A stretch of 64,000 bases of DNA from Hymenobacter sp. YC55 (GTDB lineage: Bacteria > Bacteroidota > Bacteroidia > Cytophagales > Hymenobacteraceae), in the NCBI RefSeq assembly GCF_029433095.1, contig NZ_JARNTX010000001.1, positions 1,736,001 through 1,800,000 on the forward strand, given 5' to 3'. Position numbers and translations under genes: made by a program. Shown here in pieces: positions 17,177 through 28,201 of the stretch; the stretch's first letter is position 1; every line of letters begins with the position of its first letter. The notes beneath the pieces were generated by a model, which was not told the DNA's origin, did no database searches, and saw nothing but the letters and a program-made list of their open reading frames with translations.

Positions 17177-18088
17177 CTAGAGCGAAGCCGCTGCACGCTG
17201 CCGGCGTCGTTGTCGCCAAGCGCGTAGCCCCCACACGCCAAGCACGGCACCAAGCAGGAGCGGCCAAGCTGTTACCAAGGCTAGCACGAGGCCAGTGAAC
17301 AACTCCCAACCATCGTAGAAAGATTGAACGAGTCGGCTGCTAAAGGAAATAACCGGCGCATCTGGTGCGGTTAAGGGTAATTCCTGGAAGTAGGTCAGCG
17401 TGATGGTAGAGTAGGCTACCTGGTCATTGAGTGTTTTTAGCCGGCTTTCTGTTGCTTCGATGTCGCCGCGCACATTGCCTATTTTCTCTTCTATTTCTAG
17501 AATGTCAGATACCTTTTTGGCCTGACTCAGCAGGGCAATGTAGCGTTGTTCTAGAGCTCGTTTGGTGCCTAAACGCGCCGATATATCGGCATGTTCGGCC
17601 GTTACGTCGTCGGTACTCAGGGTTTTAGAAACCAAAGTGCCTAGTCCGTTAAGACCACCTAGCATAGCCTGAAAGCGGCTCGGTACTACCCTGATTTTCA
17701 TTTGGTGCTGCCGCTGCCCATCCTGGCGCGTCTCCGACGCATCCGACACGTAGGCTCCATATGTGCGCGTGAGGCTGTCCATGCGGGCGTTAGCCCGGTC
17801 TAGGTCTTCCACTTTCACCCGTACCTCGGCATGATAAATCAGTTTGCGTGTAGCGGCCGGAGCAGCGGTTACCCTGGCAGACACGGGAGGATCTTGGGCT
17901 GCGGCTTCCGTAGCAAGAGAAGTTTCTTCCAGCTCCTTATCTGATTCAGATACAGATTCAGACAAAGTAGGAGCCATCACGTTTTCCGGAGCGGCCATAC
18001 TAGTGCTTTCTGGAGCAGATTCCTGCTTATCGCTACAGGAAGCCAGCCAAAACAAGCTTAAACAAAGAAGCAATGCGGTTCTTCTCAT
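17177..18088 (-). CDS. DUF4349 lipoprotein
   Basis: A 303-residue lipoprotein of the DUF4349 family. The signal sequence ends in the lipobox LASC at about residue 17-20, followed by a Ser/Glu-rich spacer. The DUF4349 core begins near RKLIYHAEVRVKVEDLDRANARMDSL and includes a long coiled-coil stretch (LEQRYIALLSQAKKVSDILEIEEKIGNVRGDIEA in two stretches). The C-terminus has one transmembrane helix (LFTGLVLALVTAWPLLLGAV) followed by an Arg-rich cytoplasmic end. It should thus be anchored at both ends in the inner membrane with the coiled coil outside. No function is established for the family. Confidence 0.85.
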   Translation of the reverse strand: MRRTALLLCLSLFWLASCSDKQESAPESTSMAAPENVMAPTLSESVSESDKELEETSLATEAAAQDPPVSARVTAAPAATRKLIYHAEVRVKVEDLDRANARMDSLTRTYGAYVSDASETRQDGQRQHQMKIRVVPSRFQAMLGGLNGLGTLVSKTLSTDDVTAEHADISARLGTKRALEQRYIALLSQAKKVSDILEIEEKIGNVRGDIEATESRLKTLNDQVAYSTITLTYFQELPLTAPDAPVISFSSRLVQSFYDGWELFTGLVLALVTAWPLLLGAVLGVWGLRAWRQRRRQRAAASL

Positions 18089-18279
18089 GGGGCAGGAACT
18101 TGAAAGTGAGTAGGTTCTTCGACACTTACCACCAGCACGTTACCTCAACGCTAAACTGTCATTGCCTGGTATATGGACCATTCTGTAGCTAACCCAACCT
18201 CCAGCTATTGTGGAAGTCAGTCAATAACTATTCAACAGCCTGCCCGTTTTCACATAAGCATGTTCTCGACCCAATCAGT

Positions 18280-18825
18280 ATGAATTCAACTGTCAATCAT
18301 TCTCTGCTTTTAACAGTGCCCGCCGACGAATCACCTACTGCTACTATCAACCGGGTACTAGAGCAAGTAGGGAAGTATCTGGATGCCGACCGTTGTTTTC
18401 TGTACGTCCGAGACCCAACCGTTGGGAAAGGCCGCATCGCCTTCTGCTGGCGCAAAAACGACGTGGTACCCAACCCTATCCATGACTGGCAGGAAGACAC
18501 CACCGACTTACCGAAGGAAGACCCATTGTTTCGGGCTGCATTGGCTACACGGCCTTCCGTGTTCGTGGAGGATGTAGAAACTGCCACACCCGATGTACTC
18601 AACCGTGAATTCGAGCATAAAACCTTCGGCCACCGCGCGCTGATTCATGCCCACATCACCGAAAACGACCAACTGTGGGGCATTCTGCAGCCCTGCTTGT
18701 TTGGGCAACCGCACCATTGGACTTTGCAAGAACGTGCTGCCATTGAAGCCATTTTGCCGGCTTTGGTGCCAGTTATCAAGGCGTATATCAGCAGCGTAAA
18801 AATTCCGGTAAAGGCAAAAAAATAG
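18280..18825 (+). CDS. GAF domain protein
   Basis: A 181-residue protein made of a single GAF domain: INRVLEQVGKYLDADRCFLYVRD at the start, then RPSVFVEDVETATPDVL and ALIHAHITENDQLWGILQPCLFG, and the closing helix TLQERAAIEAILPALVPVIKAYI. GAF domains bind small ligands or chromophores; no output domain is attached, so it may act with another protein. An in-frame ATG 24 codons upstream is less likely because family similarity begins after MNSTVNHSLLL. The stop codon lies inside its own terminator hairpin. Confidence 0.78.
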   Translation: MNSTVNHSLLLTVPADESPTATINRVLEQVGKYLDADRCFLYVRDPTVGKGRIAFCWRKNDVVPNPIHDWQEDTTDLPKEDPLFRAALATRPSVFVEDVETATPDVLNREFEHKTFGHRALIHAHITENDQLWGILQPCLFGQPHHWTLQERAAIEAILPALVPVIKAYISSVKIPVKAKK

Positions 18826-18856
18826 GTGCTGCTTTTGCGGCAGCACCTATTTTTTG
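18822..18856. terminator. Terminator between convergent GAF gene and murA
   Basis: ATAGGTGCTGC (18822-18832) and GCAGCACCTAT (18840-18850) form an 11-bp perfect stem followed by a T-run. The left arm includes the TAG stop of the GAF gene and is preceded by an A-run, so it can also terminate murA transcripts. Confidence 0.88.
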
Positions 18857-18873
18857 TCTATAAGGAAGGTTGC

Positions 18874-20178
18874 TTACAAACGACGAATCTGTGCTCCTAA
18901 AGCGTTCAGACGCTTGTCGATGTGCTGATAGCCGCGGTCGATTTGCTCTACGTTCTCGATTACGCTACGACCGTCGGCAGATAGAGCAGCAATCAGCAAC
19001 GCTACACCCGCTCGAATATCAGGAGAGGTCATCGTGATGCCGTGCAGACGGGTGCGCTTGTTGAGGCCAATAACGGTAGCGCGGTGCGGGTCGCAGAGAA
19101 TAATCTGGGCGCCCATGTCGATAAGCTTGTCCACGAAGAATAAGCGACTCTCGAACATTTTCTGGTGAATGAGCACAGTGCCTTTTGCTTGCGCGGCTAC
19201 TACCAGCACAATGCTGAGCAAGTCAGGAGTTAGGCCCGGCCAGGTATGGTCGGAGATGGTTAGGATGCTGCCGTCGAGGTAAGTGGAAATCTCGTAGCGG
19301 TCCTGAGCCGGGATGTAGATATCGTCGCCGCGGAATTCCAGCTGGATGCCGAGTTTGCGGAACGTGTCCGGAATAACCCCTAGCTCGGAAATCTGACAGT
19401 CTTTGATGGTAATTTCAGACCCGGTCATGGCCGCGAGGCCAATGAACGAGCCGATTTCAATCATGTCGGGCAGCATGCGGTGATCGGTGCCACCGAGGCT
19501 TTCCACGCCTTCAATGGTGAGTAGATTAGAGCCGATGCCGTTGATACGAGCACCCATACGCACTAGCATTTTGCAAAGCTGCTGCACGTACGGCTCGCAG
19601 GCCGCGTTATAGATGGTAGTAGTGCCTTCAGCCAGCACAGCGGCCATTACAATATTGGCAGTGCCCGTTACAGAGGCTTCTTCTAGCAGCATGTAGGCGC
19701 CACGCAGTCGGCCTTCGGAGTTGATGCGATAGAAGTCCAATCCCTCAAGCGTGAGCTTGCCACCGAGCTTTTCCAAGCCCACAAAGTGCGTGTCCAGCGG
19801 GCGGCGGCCAATTTTGTCGCCGCCTGGCTTCGGTAATTGGCATTTGCCGAAACGAGCCAGCATAGGGCCAAGAATCATTACCGACCCGCGCAACGCTCTG
19901 CCTTGTGCCACAAATTCGGGCGTGTCAAGGTAGTCGATGTGCACATCGTCGGCTTGAAAACGGTAGGTATCCGTGGCAAGCTTACCTACTTTAACACCCA
20001 TATCGCGCAGCAACTCAATCAGCTTGTTGACGTCGCGGATATCGGGAATGTTGGAGATGGTAACGGGTTCCGAGGTAAGCAATACAGCACAAAGAATCTG
20101 CAATGCCTCGTTTTTGGCGCCCTGGGGCACAATTTCTCCTTTAAGCGGATTCCCGCCAATTACTTCAAATGCGGCCAT
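18874..20178 (-). CDS. murA: UDP-N-acetylglucosamine 1-carboxyvinyltransferase (MurA)
   Basis: A 434-residue MurA, which transfers enolpyruvate from PEP to UDP-GlcNAc in the first committed step of peptidoglycan synthesis. The N-terminus has GGNPLKGEIVPQGAKNEAL with the substrate-binding Lys-Asn pair. The catalytic loop reads PGGDKIGRRPLDTH: the Cys that fosfomycin alkylates (Cys115 of E. coli) is Asp121 here. This Cys-to-Asp change is known from mycobacterial, chlamydial and borrelial MurA, where it gives resistance with retained activity. ANIVMAAVLAEGTT and MLPDMIEIGSFIGLAAMTG are also conserved. Encoded with the DUF4290 gene upstream on the same strand. Confidence 0.96.
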   Translation of the reverse strand: MAAFEVIGGNPLKGEIVPQGAKNEALQILCAVLLTSEPVTISNIPDIRDVNKLIELLRDMGVKVGKLATDTYRFQADDVHIDYLDTPEFVAQGRALRGSVMILGPMLARFGKCQLPKPGGDKIGRRPLDTHFVGLEKLGGKLTLEGLDFYRINSEGRLRGAYMLLEEASVTGTANIVMAAVLAEGTTTIYNAACEPYVQQLCKMLVRMGARINGIGSNLLTIEGVESLGGTDHRMLPDMIEIGSFIGLAAMTGSEITIKDCQISELGVIPDTFRKLGIQLEFRGDDIYIPAQDRYEISTYLDGSILTISDHTWPGLTPDLLSIVLVVAAQAKGTVLIHQKMFESRLFFVDKLIDMGAQIILCDPHRATVIGLNKRTRLHGITMTSPDIRAGVALLIAALSADGRSVIENVEQIDRGYQHIDKRLNALGAQIRRL

Positions 20179-20352
20179 ATAGTAGAAGTTAGGAGCTAAG
20201 AGCTAGAGATTAGAGCAGTAAGTTGAAGAGAAGTAACTAGAAAGTAAGAGGAAGCCGGAATATCAGACAGAGTATTCCAGTTTTAACTTCTTTGCTTCTA
20301 ATTACTCGTCTTCTGCTGCTTTGAACTTCTGGCTTCTAGCTCCTCCAAAAAA

Positions 20353-21081
20353 TTACTGAGGAGGTTGCTGAGGCTCTTGACGGCCTTTTTTGCCACCGCG
20401 GCGCTGCTTGTCGCGCCGGTTGCCACCGCTATTGTTGCCGCGGCGTCCTTCACGGTCTTGGCGCGGCTGTGGCACAATGAAGGCAGCCCGGCTCGAACCA
20501 CCGGCAGCTACTGGAGCTGAACCGCCTGCAAATTCAAACAAGCCCTGGGCTTCCACCTGCGCCGGGTCCAGGGTTAGCTGCCCACCAGAGAGGTCTTTGA
20601 GGTGCTTGAGAATAGTGACGTCCTTAGCGTTTTCCTTGTTGTGCGAGCGGTACAGGTACTTCATAGTCCGCCCGATAGTAATGGTCGCCTGCTCGCGCTC
20701 TGTTGGGTCTTGCAACGACAAGGCCTTTTCCACCATCAGCTCCACGCTTTTGCCATAGGCACGCAGCTTGGGGTTCTGGGTGGGGTAGGGTACTGGCTTG
20801 GGATGCTGGTTGAGCTGGCTGAGCCCTTGCAACTCGAACGGCGCATCGATGTCTAAGTCCTCGTCGGCCATCTCGTAGAGGTGGTTCCAGACGCGCTGCT
20901 GTGCATCGGGCTGGTCGCGCAGGGCGGGTTGCAGCCGGAAGATGAGCTGCACAATTTGGGTGGCGCGGCGCGTACGCTCGGCCTTGTCTTCTACTTCGCG
21001 CAGGCCTTGTACCAGTTGATAGGTACTTTGGCCGTACTCGCGTTGCAGAAGTTCGTGTTTATGTAAGGAGGGTAGGGGCAT
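20353..21081 (-). CDS. DUF4290 domain protein
   Basis: A 242-residue cytoplasmic protein whose first about 180 residues match DUF4290, a family restricted to Bacteroidota: YGQSTYQLVQGLREVEDK, QIVQLIFRLQP, VWNHLYEMADEDLDIDAPF and VEKALSLQDPTERE. The remaining 60 residues are low-complexity, rich in Gly, Arg, Asn and Gln, with an RGG-like stretch that could bind RNA. The gene lies just upstream of murA in the same direction, a neighbourhood repeated in related genomes. No function is known. Confidence 0.82.
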   Translation of the reverse strand: MPLPSLHKHELLQREYGQSTYQLVQGLREVEDKAERTRRATQIVQLIFRLQPALRDQPDAQQRVWNHLYEMADEDLDIDAPFELQGLSQLNQHPKPVPYPTQNPKLRAYGKSVELMVEKALSLQDPTEREQATITIGRTMKYLYRSHNKENAKDVTILKHLKDLSGGQLTLDPAQVEAQGLFEFAGGSAPVAAGGSSRAAFIVPQPRQDREGRRGNNSGGNRRDKQRRGGKKGRQEPQQPPQ

Positions 21082-21214
21082 CGGAAAAGAAAATCCTAGG
21101 AATTAGGGCTAGTAGCGGTGTATACAGCCGCTACATTGCTGGTAAATGGGGAGTTGGTTATTGTCCCTGCTCGGTATTTGCAAAGCCAAAGCTAGCCATA
21201 CCGCCGTTATTGCA

Positions 21215-23473
<2,259 letters not shown>

Positions 23474-23503
23474 TCAGAAAAGCTAAGCGTTTTGGCTTAT
23501 TAG

Positions 23504-23511
23504 CAAAGGTA
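23504..23511 (-). promoter_or_regulatory. Candidate -7 box of pcrA
   Basis: On the minus strand the sequence is TACCTTTG, an exact TAnnTTTG match, about 30 bp upstream of the pcrA ATG. A TTTG occurs further upstream (23538-23541) but at 26 bp, longer than the usual 19-21 bp spacing. Confidence 0.45.
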
Positions 23512-23649
23512 CGGCTTTACAGTGGGGTGAGGAAGTACAAATTCCAGTTGTAACACGAGCTTTGGCATACACTGATGAGGAAAGCAATAGTAGCCTAGCG
23601 TCGTCCTTGTTGGTTAAGTATATCGTCTGGTCAAGCATACACGGTACCA

Positions 23650-24912
23650 ATGCAAAGCAGGGCTGTATTCCTAGATAACCTCAACCTCTCCCAACACAAA
23701 AACTACGAGCCGTATCTTCGCCGCGTGAATCCTGCTGAGTTTGCCGCTGTTTCCTTTGCTCCCGATGCCGTTGTTGGGTCGCCTTATCCGTTGTCGTTGC
23801 TATGTTTGTCGGCGAGCTGGGGTGGGCTAGAATTGAACACCGTGCGCTTCGCCGATTGGATGCACCGTCGCGGCTGGCCAGTGCAGGTGATTACGCTCGT
23901 CGGCTCGCCCATTGCTGCGCGAGCGGAGGCCCTGAACTTGCCCGTAGCTTATCTTACCAACCGTTGGAAAGCGCTGGACGTTCCCGCTGCACGTTTGCTG
24001 GCTCATACATTGCGCGCCTTCAACACTCGTACGCTCATCGTCACCCGCAACGGCGACTTAGGGTTGGCCGTGCTGAGCAAAACGGTGCATCTGCCTAGCC
24101 TCAAGCTACTATATCAGCAGCATATGCAGCTAGGGCCCCCGAAGCGTAGTGTGGTGCACACTTTACGCTTTCGGGCGCTGGATGCGTGGCTCTCGCCGCT
24201 GCCGGGGCTCGCACGGCAGGTGTTAGAGAAAACCCATTTATCGCCTAAAAAACTGCATGTCGTACCGCTGGGTATCGAGCTAGAGAAGTTCGCCGACCCT
24301 GCTCTAACCCGCACTATTGCCCGACAACATTTGAACTTGCAACTGCCTGCTAATGTGGTGCTACTAGGCCTCATCGGTCGGTTTGATGATGGCAAGGGAC
24401 AGGACTTTTTGGTAGAAGAGTTGGCAGTCTTACGCAAGCAGCACCCTGCTGTGCCGCTTCACCTGCTACTAGTTGGCGAATCGACGCGCAATGAAGGCAA
24501 TACGTATCGTGAAGCAGTGCTACGCCGGGTGCAGGAGCTAGGCTTAGGGGAGGTGGTGCACATCCGCGAGTTTACGCCGCAGCCCGAAATTGCCTACCGC
24601 GCCCTCGATATTTCCATCACGGGTTCCACCAACGAGACCTACGGAATGGTCACTATCGAGGCTATGGCAGCAGGCTTGCCAGTAGTGGCCACGGCCACCG
24701 GTGGTACCTTGGAGATAATAGATGATGGCGGCACGGGTCTGCTGTTTCCGCTGCGCAACGCAGCCGCTTTTGAAACGGCCATCGGGCGCTTGTTGAGTGA
24801 GCCTGAACTGATGCAGGAGTTGGGAGAGCAAGCACAGGCCGTGGCGTTGGCCACGTATTCGCATCACCGGCAGTGCAAGCTGACCGAAGACGTGCTGTTT
24901 GGGCTAAGGTAA
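23650..24912 (+). CDS. GT4-type glycosyltransferase
   Basis: A 420-residue GT-B glycosyltransferase of the GT4 group. The N-terminal half has SLLCLSASWGGLELNTVRFADWMHRRGWPVQVIT, seen in two stretches, with the Gly-rich acceptor loop. The C-terminal half has LGLIGRFDDGKGQDFLVEELA and the E-x7-E signature in NETYGMVTIEAMAAGLPVVAT, followed by GGTLEIIDDG. It should use a nucleotide sugar and act at the cytoplasmic face of the membrane on a glycolipid or surface glycan. No neighbouring polysaccharide genes are present, so the acceptor cannot be named. Confidence 0.85.
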   Translation: MQSRAVFLDNLNLSQHKNYEPYLRRVNPAEFAAVSFAPDAVVGSPYPLSLLCLSASWGGLELNTVRFADWMHRRGWPVQVITLVGSPIAARAEALNLPVAYLTNRWKALDVPAARLLAHTLRAFNTRTLIVTRNGDLGLAVLSKTVHLPSLKLLYQQHMQLGPPKRSVVHTLRFRALDAWLSPLPGLARQVLEKTHLSPKKLHVVPLGIELEKFADPALTRTIARQHLNLQLPANVVLLGLIGRFDDGKGQDFLVEELAVLRKQHPAVPLHLLLVGESTRNEGNTYREAVLRRVQELGLGEVVHIREFTPQPEIAYRALDISITGSTNETYGMVTIEAMAAGLPVVATATGGTLEIIDDGGTGLLFPLRNAAAFETAIGRLLSEPELMQELGEQAQAVALATYSHHRQCKLTEDVLFGLR

Positions 24913-24925
24913 TTGGGTATCTTTG
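24898..24925 (+). promoter_or_regulatory. Candidate promoter of the DUF3109 gene
   Basis: TTTG (24898-24901) and TATCTTTG (24918-24925, an exact TAnnTTTG match) are separated by 16 bp, slightly short of the usual 19-21. It begins inside the end of the preceding glycosyltransferase gene and leaves a leader of roughly 100 bases before the ATG at 25032. Confidence 0.5.
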
Positions 24926-25031
24926 CAGTTAATCTTTCGGCAGAGGAACGCAGAAGTTGACGCACGCAGTTGTAAAGAACGGCCTTTGTCAACCTGATTG
25001 CAACCTCTGCAGCCCTCAGCAGGAACCCACT

Positions 25032-25613
25032 ATGATCATCATTCAAAATACTGTCATCTCCGATGACATTCGGGACAACTTTTTCGTCTGCAACCTGGAA
25101 GCTTGTAAGGGCGCCTGCTGCGTGGAAGGCGACCTAGGAGCTCCCCTGGAAGAAGAAGAGCTACAAATTCTCGAAGCCGAATACCAAAACATTAAGCCAT
25201 TTCTGACGCAAGCTGGTCAACAAGCCATCGAGCAGCAAGGCCTCTACATCAAGGATTGGGAAGGCGACTACAGCACCACTACCATCAACGACCGGGAGTG
25301 CGCCTACGCCCTCTACGACGAGCGTGGAATCTTGAAGTGTGGCATTGAGCAGGCATATTTAGCCGGTGCTACCAGCTTCAAAAAGCCTGTCAGCTGTCAT
25401 CTGTACCCAATCCGCATTACTAAGTACGAAGGCTTCGAGGCCCTGAACTACGACCGGTGGAATATCTGCAACCCAGCGTGCTCTTTTGGGGCCAACCTAG
25501 GTGTGCGCATCTACCAGTTTCTCAAAGAGCCATTAGTGCGCAAGTACGGGGAGGATTGGTACGGCGAGTTGGTACAGGAAATCGAGCAAGGTGCCCCCGA
25601 ACTAAACAAGTAG
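25032..25613 (+). CDS. DUF3109 Cys-rich protein
   Basis: A 193-residue cytoplasmic protein of the DUF3109 family. Cysteines cluster as in the family: [11 protein letters not shown] near the N-terminus, then single Cys residues in RECAYAL and [18 protein letters not shown], and ICNPAC at the end. The pattern suggests an iron-sulfur or zinc site. An upstream in-frame ATG at 24957 would add 25 residues with their own cysteines, but family members begin with [13 protein letters not shown]. No function is known; it is widespread in Bacteroidota. Confidence 0.82.
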   Translation: MIIIQNTVISDDIRDNFFVCNLEACKGACCVEGDLGAPLEEEELQILEAEYQNIKPFLTQAGQQAIEQQGLYIKDWEGDYSTTTINDRECAYALYDERGILKCGIEQAYLAGATSFKKPVSCHLYPIRITKYEGFEALNYDRWNICNPACSFGANLGVRIYQFLKEPLVRKYGEDWYGELVQEIEQGAPELNK

Positions 25614-25624
25614 ATAACACAAAT

Positions 25625-25653
25625 AAAGGCCGACTGCGAAGTTGGCCTTTTTG
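25625..25653 (+). terminator. Terminator of the DUF3109 gene
   Basis: AAAGGCCGAC and GTTGGCCTTT pair over 10 positions (one G-T) around TGCGAA, followed by TT. It lies 12 bp past the stop codon. Confidence 0.85.
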
Positions 25654-25684
25654 TTTCATGGCACGACCGGATAGCTAGGCCAAT

Positions 25685-26167
25685 ATGGAAGAATTGTACT
25701 TAAGTAGAGTGCTGTCTGCTACCCAAATCCAGCACTTTCTGCAGACCGTAATGCTTGGTCTCACGGCTTTCGCTTGGGACATGTTGGTAGGTGACGAGCA
25801 ACCAATGGAATTTGATTCTAGCTGCCCCACGCACATCTTCTTTGAAGCTACCGAATCCGAAGTGCCGCACTTTCCGCAACACGTAGCTATTTACCGCACT
25901 CCCCGAGCGAATGAGGAAGCCAGAGCACTATGGCTAGGGCAACAACTCTCGTCACAGTTTGACATAGCTGTGCTGGTGCCATTCACACATCCAGAACAAC
26001 CGGATGATTTATACTATGACATTGTGTTTATGAAAGGGGAAAGCTATTTGGCCGACGACAGCGAAACCGAGTTCGGTGAGCCAGATGCTAAGCCCGTGCG
26101 CATAGTAGGTAGCTACTACCTACCCAAAGCTCACTTTGATAGTTTTGGAAACTTAACCAGTCCCTGA
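25685..26167 (+). CDS. Hypothetical protein
   Basis: A 160-residue acidic, soluble protein that I do not recognise. It has no signal peptide or membrane helix. It contains a Phe/Trp-rich first third (LGLTAFAWDML, SSCPTHIFFEATE) and a strand-rich middle (FDIAVLVPFTHPEQPDDLYYDIVFMKGESYL). Codon use resembles its neighbours, and it has its own 17-bp terminator, which supports it being real. Possibly a taxonomically restricted gene. Confidence 0.7.
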   Translation: MEELYLSRVLSATQIQHFLQTVMLGLTAFAWDMLVGDEQPMEFDSSCPTHIFFEATESEVPHFPQHVAIYRTPRANEEARALWLGQQLSSQFDIAVLVPFTHPEQPDDLYYDIVFMKGESYLADDSETEFGEPDAKPVRIVGSYYLPKAHFDSFGNLTSP

Positions 26168-26169
26168 AT

Positions 26170-26211
26170 AAACAAAACGCCCGGTCTCTTTTCTGACCGG
26201 GCGTTTTGTTT
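26170..26211. terminator. 17-bp bidirectional terminator
   Basis: AAACAAAACGCCCGGTC (26170-26186) and GACCGGGCGTTTTGTTT (26195-26211) are perfect complements with an 8-nt loop. It sits between the convergent hypothetical gene and accC, 20 bp past the accC stop, and can end both transcripts. Confidence 0.92.
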
Positions 26212-26230
26212 ACCATTAGCATATCTAAAA

Positions 26231-27577
26231 TTACAACTCAGAAAAGTCAAATGACGTCTCCAGGAATTTCGTCGTGAAGTCACCGTCCTGGAAGTTCTTG
26301 TTGTCCATCAGAGCCAAGTGGAACGGGATAGTGGTCTTTACGCCTTCCACCACGAATTCACTCAATGCACGCTTCATCTTCACGATGCACTCCTGGCGGG
26401 TCTGGGCAACGGTGATGAGCTTAGCTATCATCGAATCGTAGTTCGAGGGAATGGTGTAGCCCGCATACACGTGGGTATCAACTCGAACGCCGTGGCCACC
26501 AGGAATGTGCAACGTCGTGATTTTGCCGGGGGAGGGGCGGAAGTCCCGGGTAGGATCTTCGGCGTTGATGCGGCACTCCATGGCGTGCATCTTAGGATAG
26601 TAGTTGTCGCCGGAAATCGGGATGCCAGCGGCTACTTTAATCTGCTCCTTGATGAGGTCGTAGTTGACGATTTCCTCGGTCACGGGATGCTCCACCTGAA
26701 TGCGGGTGTTCATCTCCATGAAATAGAAATCCCGGTTTTTGTCTACCAAAAACTCGATGGTGCCCACGCCTTCGTAACCGATGGCGCCGGCGCCAGCCAC
26801 AGCCGCTTGGCCCATCCGCTCGCGTAATTCGTCGGTCATGAAAGGAGAAGGCGCTTCTTCCACTAGCTTCTGGTGGCGGCGCTGAATCGAGCAGTCGCGC
26901 TCGGAGAGGTGGCAAACGCGGCCGTATTGGTCACCGCACACCTGAATCTCGATGTGGCGTGGCTCTTCCACAAACTTCTCTAGGTACACACCATCGTTGC
27001 CGAAGGCGGCTTTGGCCTCGGTGCGAGCGTCGTTCCAAGCCTTCTCGAAGTCTTCTTCGGAAGGAATGATGCGCATACCACGCCCGCCGCCACCGGCAGT
27101 AGCTTTTAGAATAACCGGATACTTGATTTTGGCGGCTACCTTCTTGCCTTGCTCCACCGATTCGAGCAAGCCGGCCGAACCTGGAATGCAGGGTACGCCC
27201 GCTTTAATCATGGTAGCTTTAGCCGAGGCCTTGTCGCCCATTTGGTTGATCATCTCGGGCGTAGCCCCGATGAACTTGATGCCGTTTTCCTGGCATACAC
27301 GCGAGAATTCCGCGTTTTCGCTTAGGAAACCGTAACCTGGGTGAATGGCATCGGCATTGGTTATTTCCGCTGCCGCAATCAGGGTGGGGATACTGAGGTA
27401 AGACTGCGAGGAGGGAGGGGGGCCAATGCAAACTGCTTCATCAGCGAAGCGCACGTGCAGGCTTTCCTTGTCGGCGGTAGAATAGACAGCCACCGTTTTG
27501 ATGCCCATTTCCTTGCAAGTCCGGATAATGCGCAGCGCAATTTCACCCCGGTTGGCAATCAGTATTTTCTTGAACAT
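26231..27577 (-). CDS. accC: Acetyl-CoA carboxylase, biotin carboxylase subunit
   Basis: A 448-residue ATP-grasp enzyme that carboxylates the biotin on AccB, the first half-reaction of malonyl-CoA synthesis. It begins [20 protein letters not shown]. The Gly-rich ATP loop is [13 protein letters not shown], the catalytic region has [30 protein letters not shown] in adjacent stretches, and [19 protein letters not shown] holds metal ligands and the catalytic Arg. Length matches the family (about 450). Last gene of the minus-strand lipid operon, 113 bp after accB and ended by the strong hairpin at 26170. Confidence 0.97.
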   Translation of the reverse strand: MFKKILIANRGEIALRIIRTCKEMGIKTVAVYSTADKESLHVRFADEAVCIGPPPSSQSYLSIPTLIAAAEITNADAIHPGYGFLSENAEFSRVCQENGIKFIGATPEMINQMGDKASAKATMIKAGVPCIPGSAGLLESVEQGKKVAAKIKYPVILKATAGGGGRGMRIIPSEEDFEKAWNDARTEAKAAFGNDGVYLEKFVEEPRHIEIQVCGDQYGRVCHLSERDCSIQRRHQKLVEEAPSPFMTDELRERMGQAAVAGAGAIGYEGVGTIEFLVDKNRDFYFMEMNTRIQVEHPVTEEIVNYDLIKEQIKVAAGIPISGDNYYPKMHAMECRINAEDPTRDFRPSPGKITTLHIPGGHGVRVDTHVYAGYTIPSNYDSMIAKLITVAQTRQECIVKMKRALSEFVVEGVKTTIPFHLALMDNKNFQDGDFTTKFLETSFDFSEL

Positions 27578-27594
27578 TGGTTGTTAGGGCTTAA

Positions 27595-27682
27595 GGTCTT
27601 GGGGTCTTCAAGCAAAAGCAAAGGGCCTTACAAACTTGGCGCTGATGGAAACCAGCCCCCAAGTTTCTAAGACCCTAAGACC
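27595..27682 (-). other. Intercistronic inverted repeat between accB and accC
   Basis: GGTCTTGGGGTCTT (27595-27608) and AAGACCCTAAGACC (27669-27682) pair at 13 of 14 positions across a 60-nt loop. The loop contains a second possible pairing (CTTGGGG with CCCCCAAG). It may be an mRNA stability or attenuation element that sets the AccB:AccC ratio. Confidence 0.45.
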
Positions 27683-27690
27683 CCAATGAA

Positions 27691-28176
27691 TTACATTGGC
27701 TCGATCAGGAACAGCGGCTGGTCGTACTCCACCGGCGAGGCGTTTTCGACCATGGCTTTCACAATGCGGCCCGATGCTTCGGCCTCTATTTCATTGAATA
27801 ATTTCATGGCTTCGATGATGCAGATCACCTGGCCTTTTTCCACCAAATCACCTACCTGCACGAAAGCTGGAGTGTCGGGGCTGCTGCTGCGGTAGAACGT
27901 GCCAATCATGGGAGCTTTCAGCGCCACATAGTTGTCAGCCGCTGGCGCCGCAGCTGCGGGCGCTGCCGGAGTTGGAGCTGGAGTAGCAGGAACAGGGGCC
28001 GGAGCAGTGGGCGCAGGAGCTGGCGCAGGCGCGGCAGAAGCCGATACGCCACCTACTGGCTTGTAGCTGGGCTCACGTTGTACGGAGATCTTAAACTCCT
28101 CCGTTTCAATGTTGACTTTGTTGAGGCCCGACTTCGCAATGAAGTCGATAAGTTCCTGGAGTTCCTTGGCTTTCAT
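27691..28176 (-). CDS. accB: Acetyl-CoA carboxylase biotin carboxyl carrier protein
   Basis: A 161-residue BCCP. The N-terminal part (MKAKELQELIDFIAKSGLNKVNIET) contacts AccC. A flexible linker of about 45 residues made almost only of Ala and Pro follows. The biotinyl domain ends the protein with IEAMKLFNEIEAEASG; the Lys of EAMK carries biotin. A more upstream Met (28221, MSKESNKQ) would extend it and overlap the end of efp by 20 bp; I prefer the family-typical MKAKELQEL start. Fifth cistron after rpmF in the lipid operon. Confidence 0.93.
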   Translation of the reverse strand: MKAKELQELIDFIAKSGLNKVNIETEEFKISVQREPSYKPVGGVSASAAPAPAPAPTAPAPVPATPAPTPAAPAAAAPAADNYVALKAPMIGTFYRSSSPDTPAFVQVGDLVEKGQVICIIEAMKLFNEIEAEASGRIVKAMVENASPVEYDQPLFLIEPM

Positions 28177-28201
28177 GGCGGCGCTTGACTTGCTGGACTG
28201 C

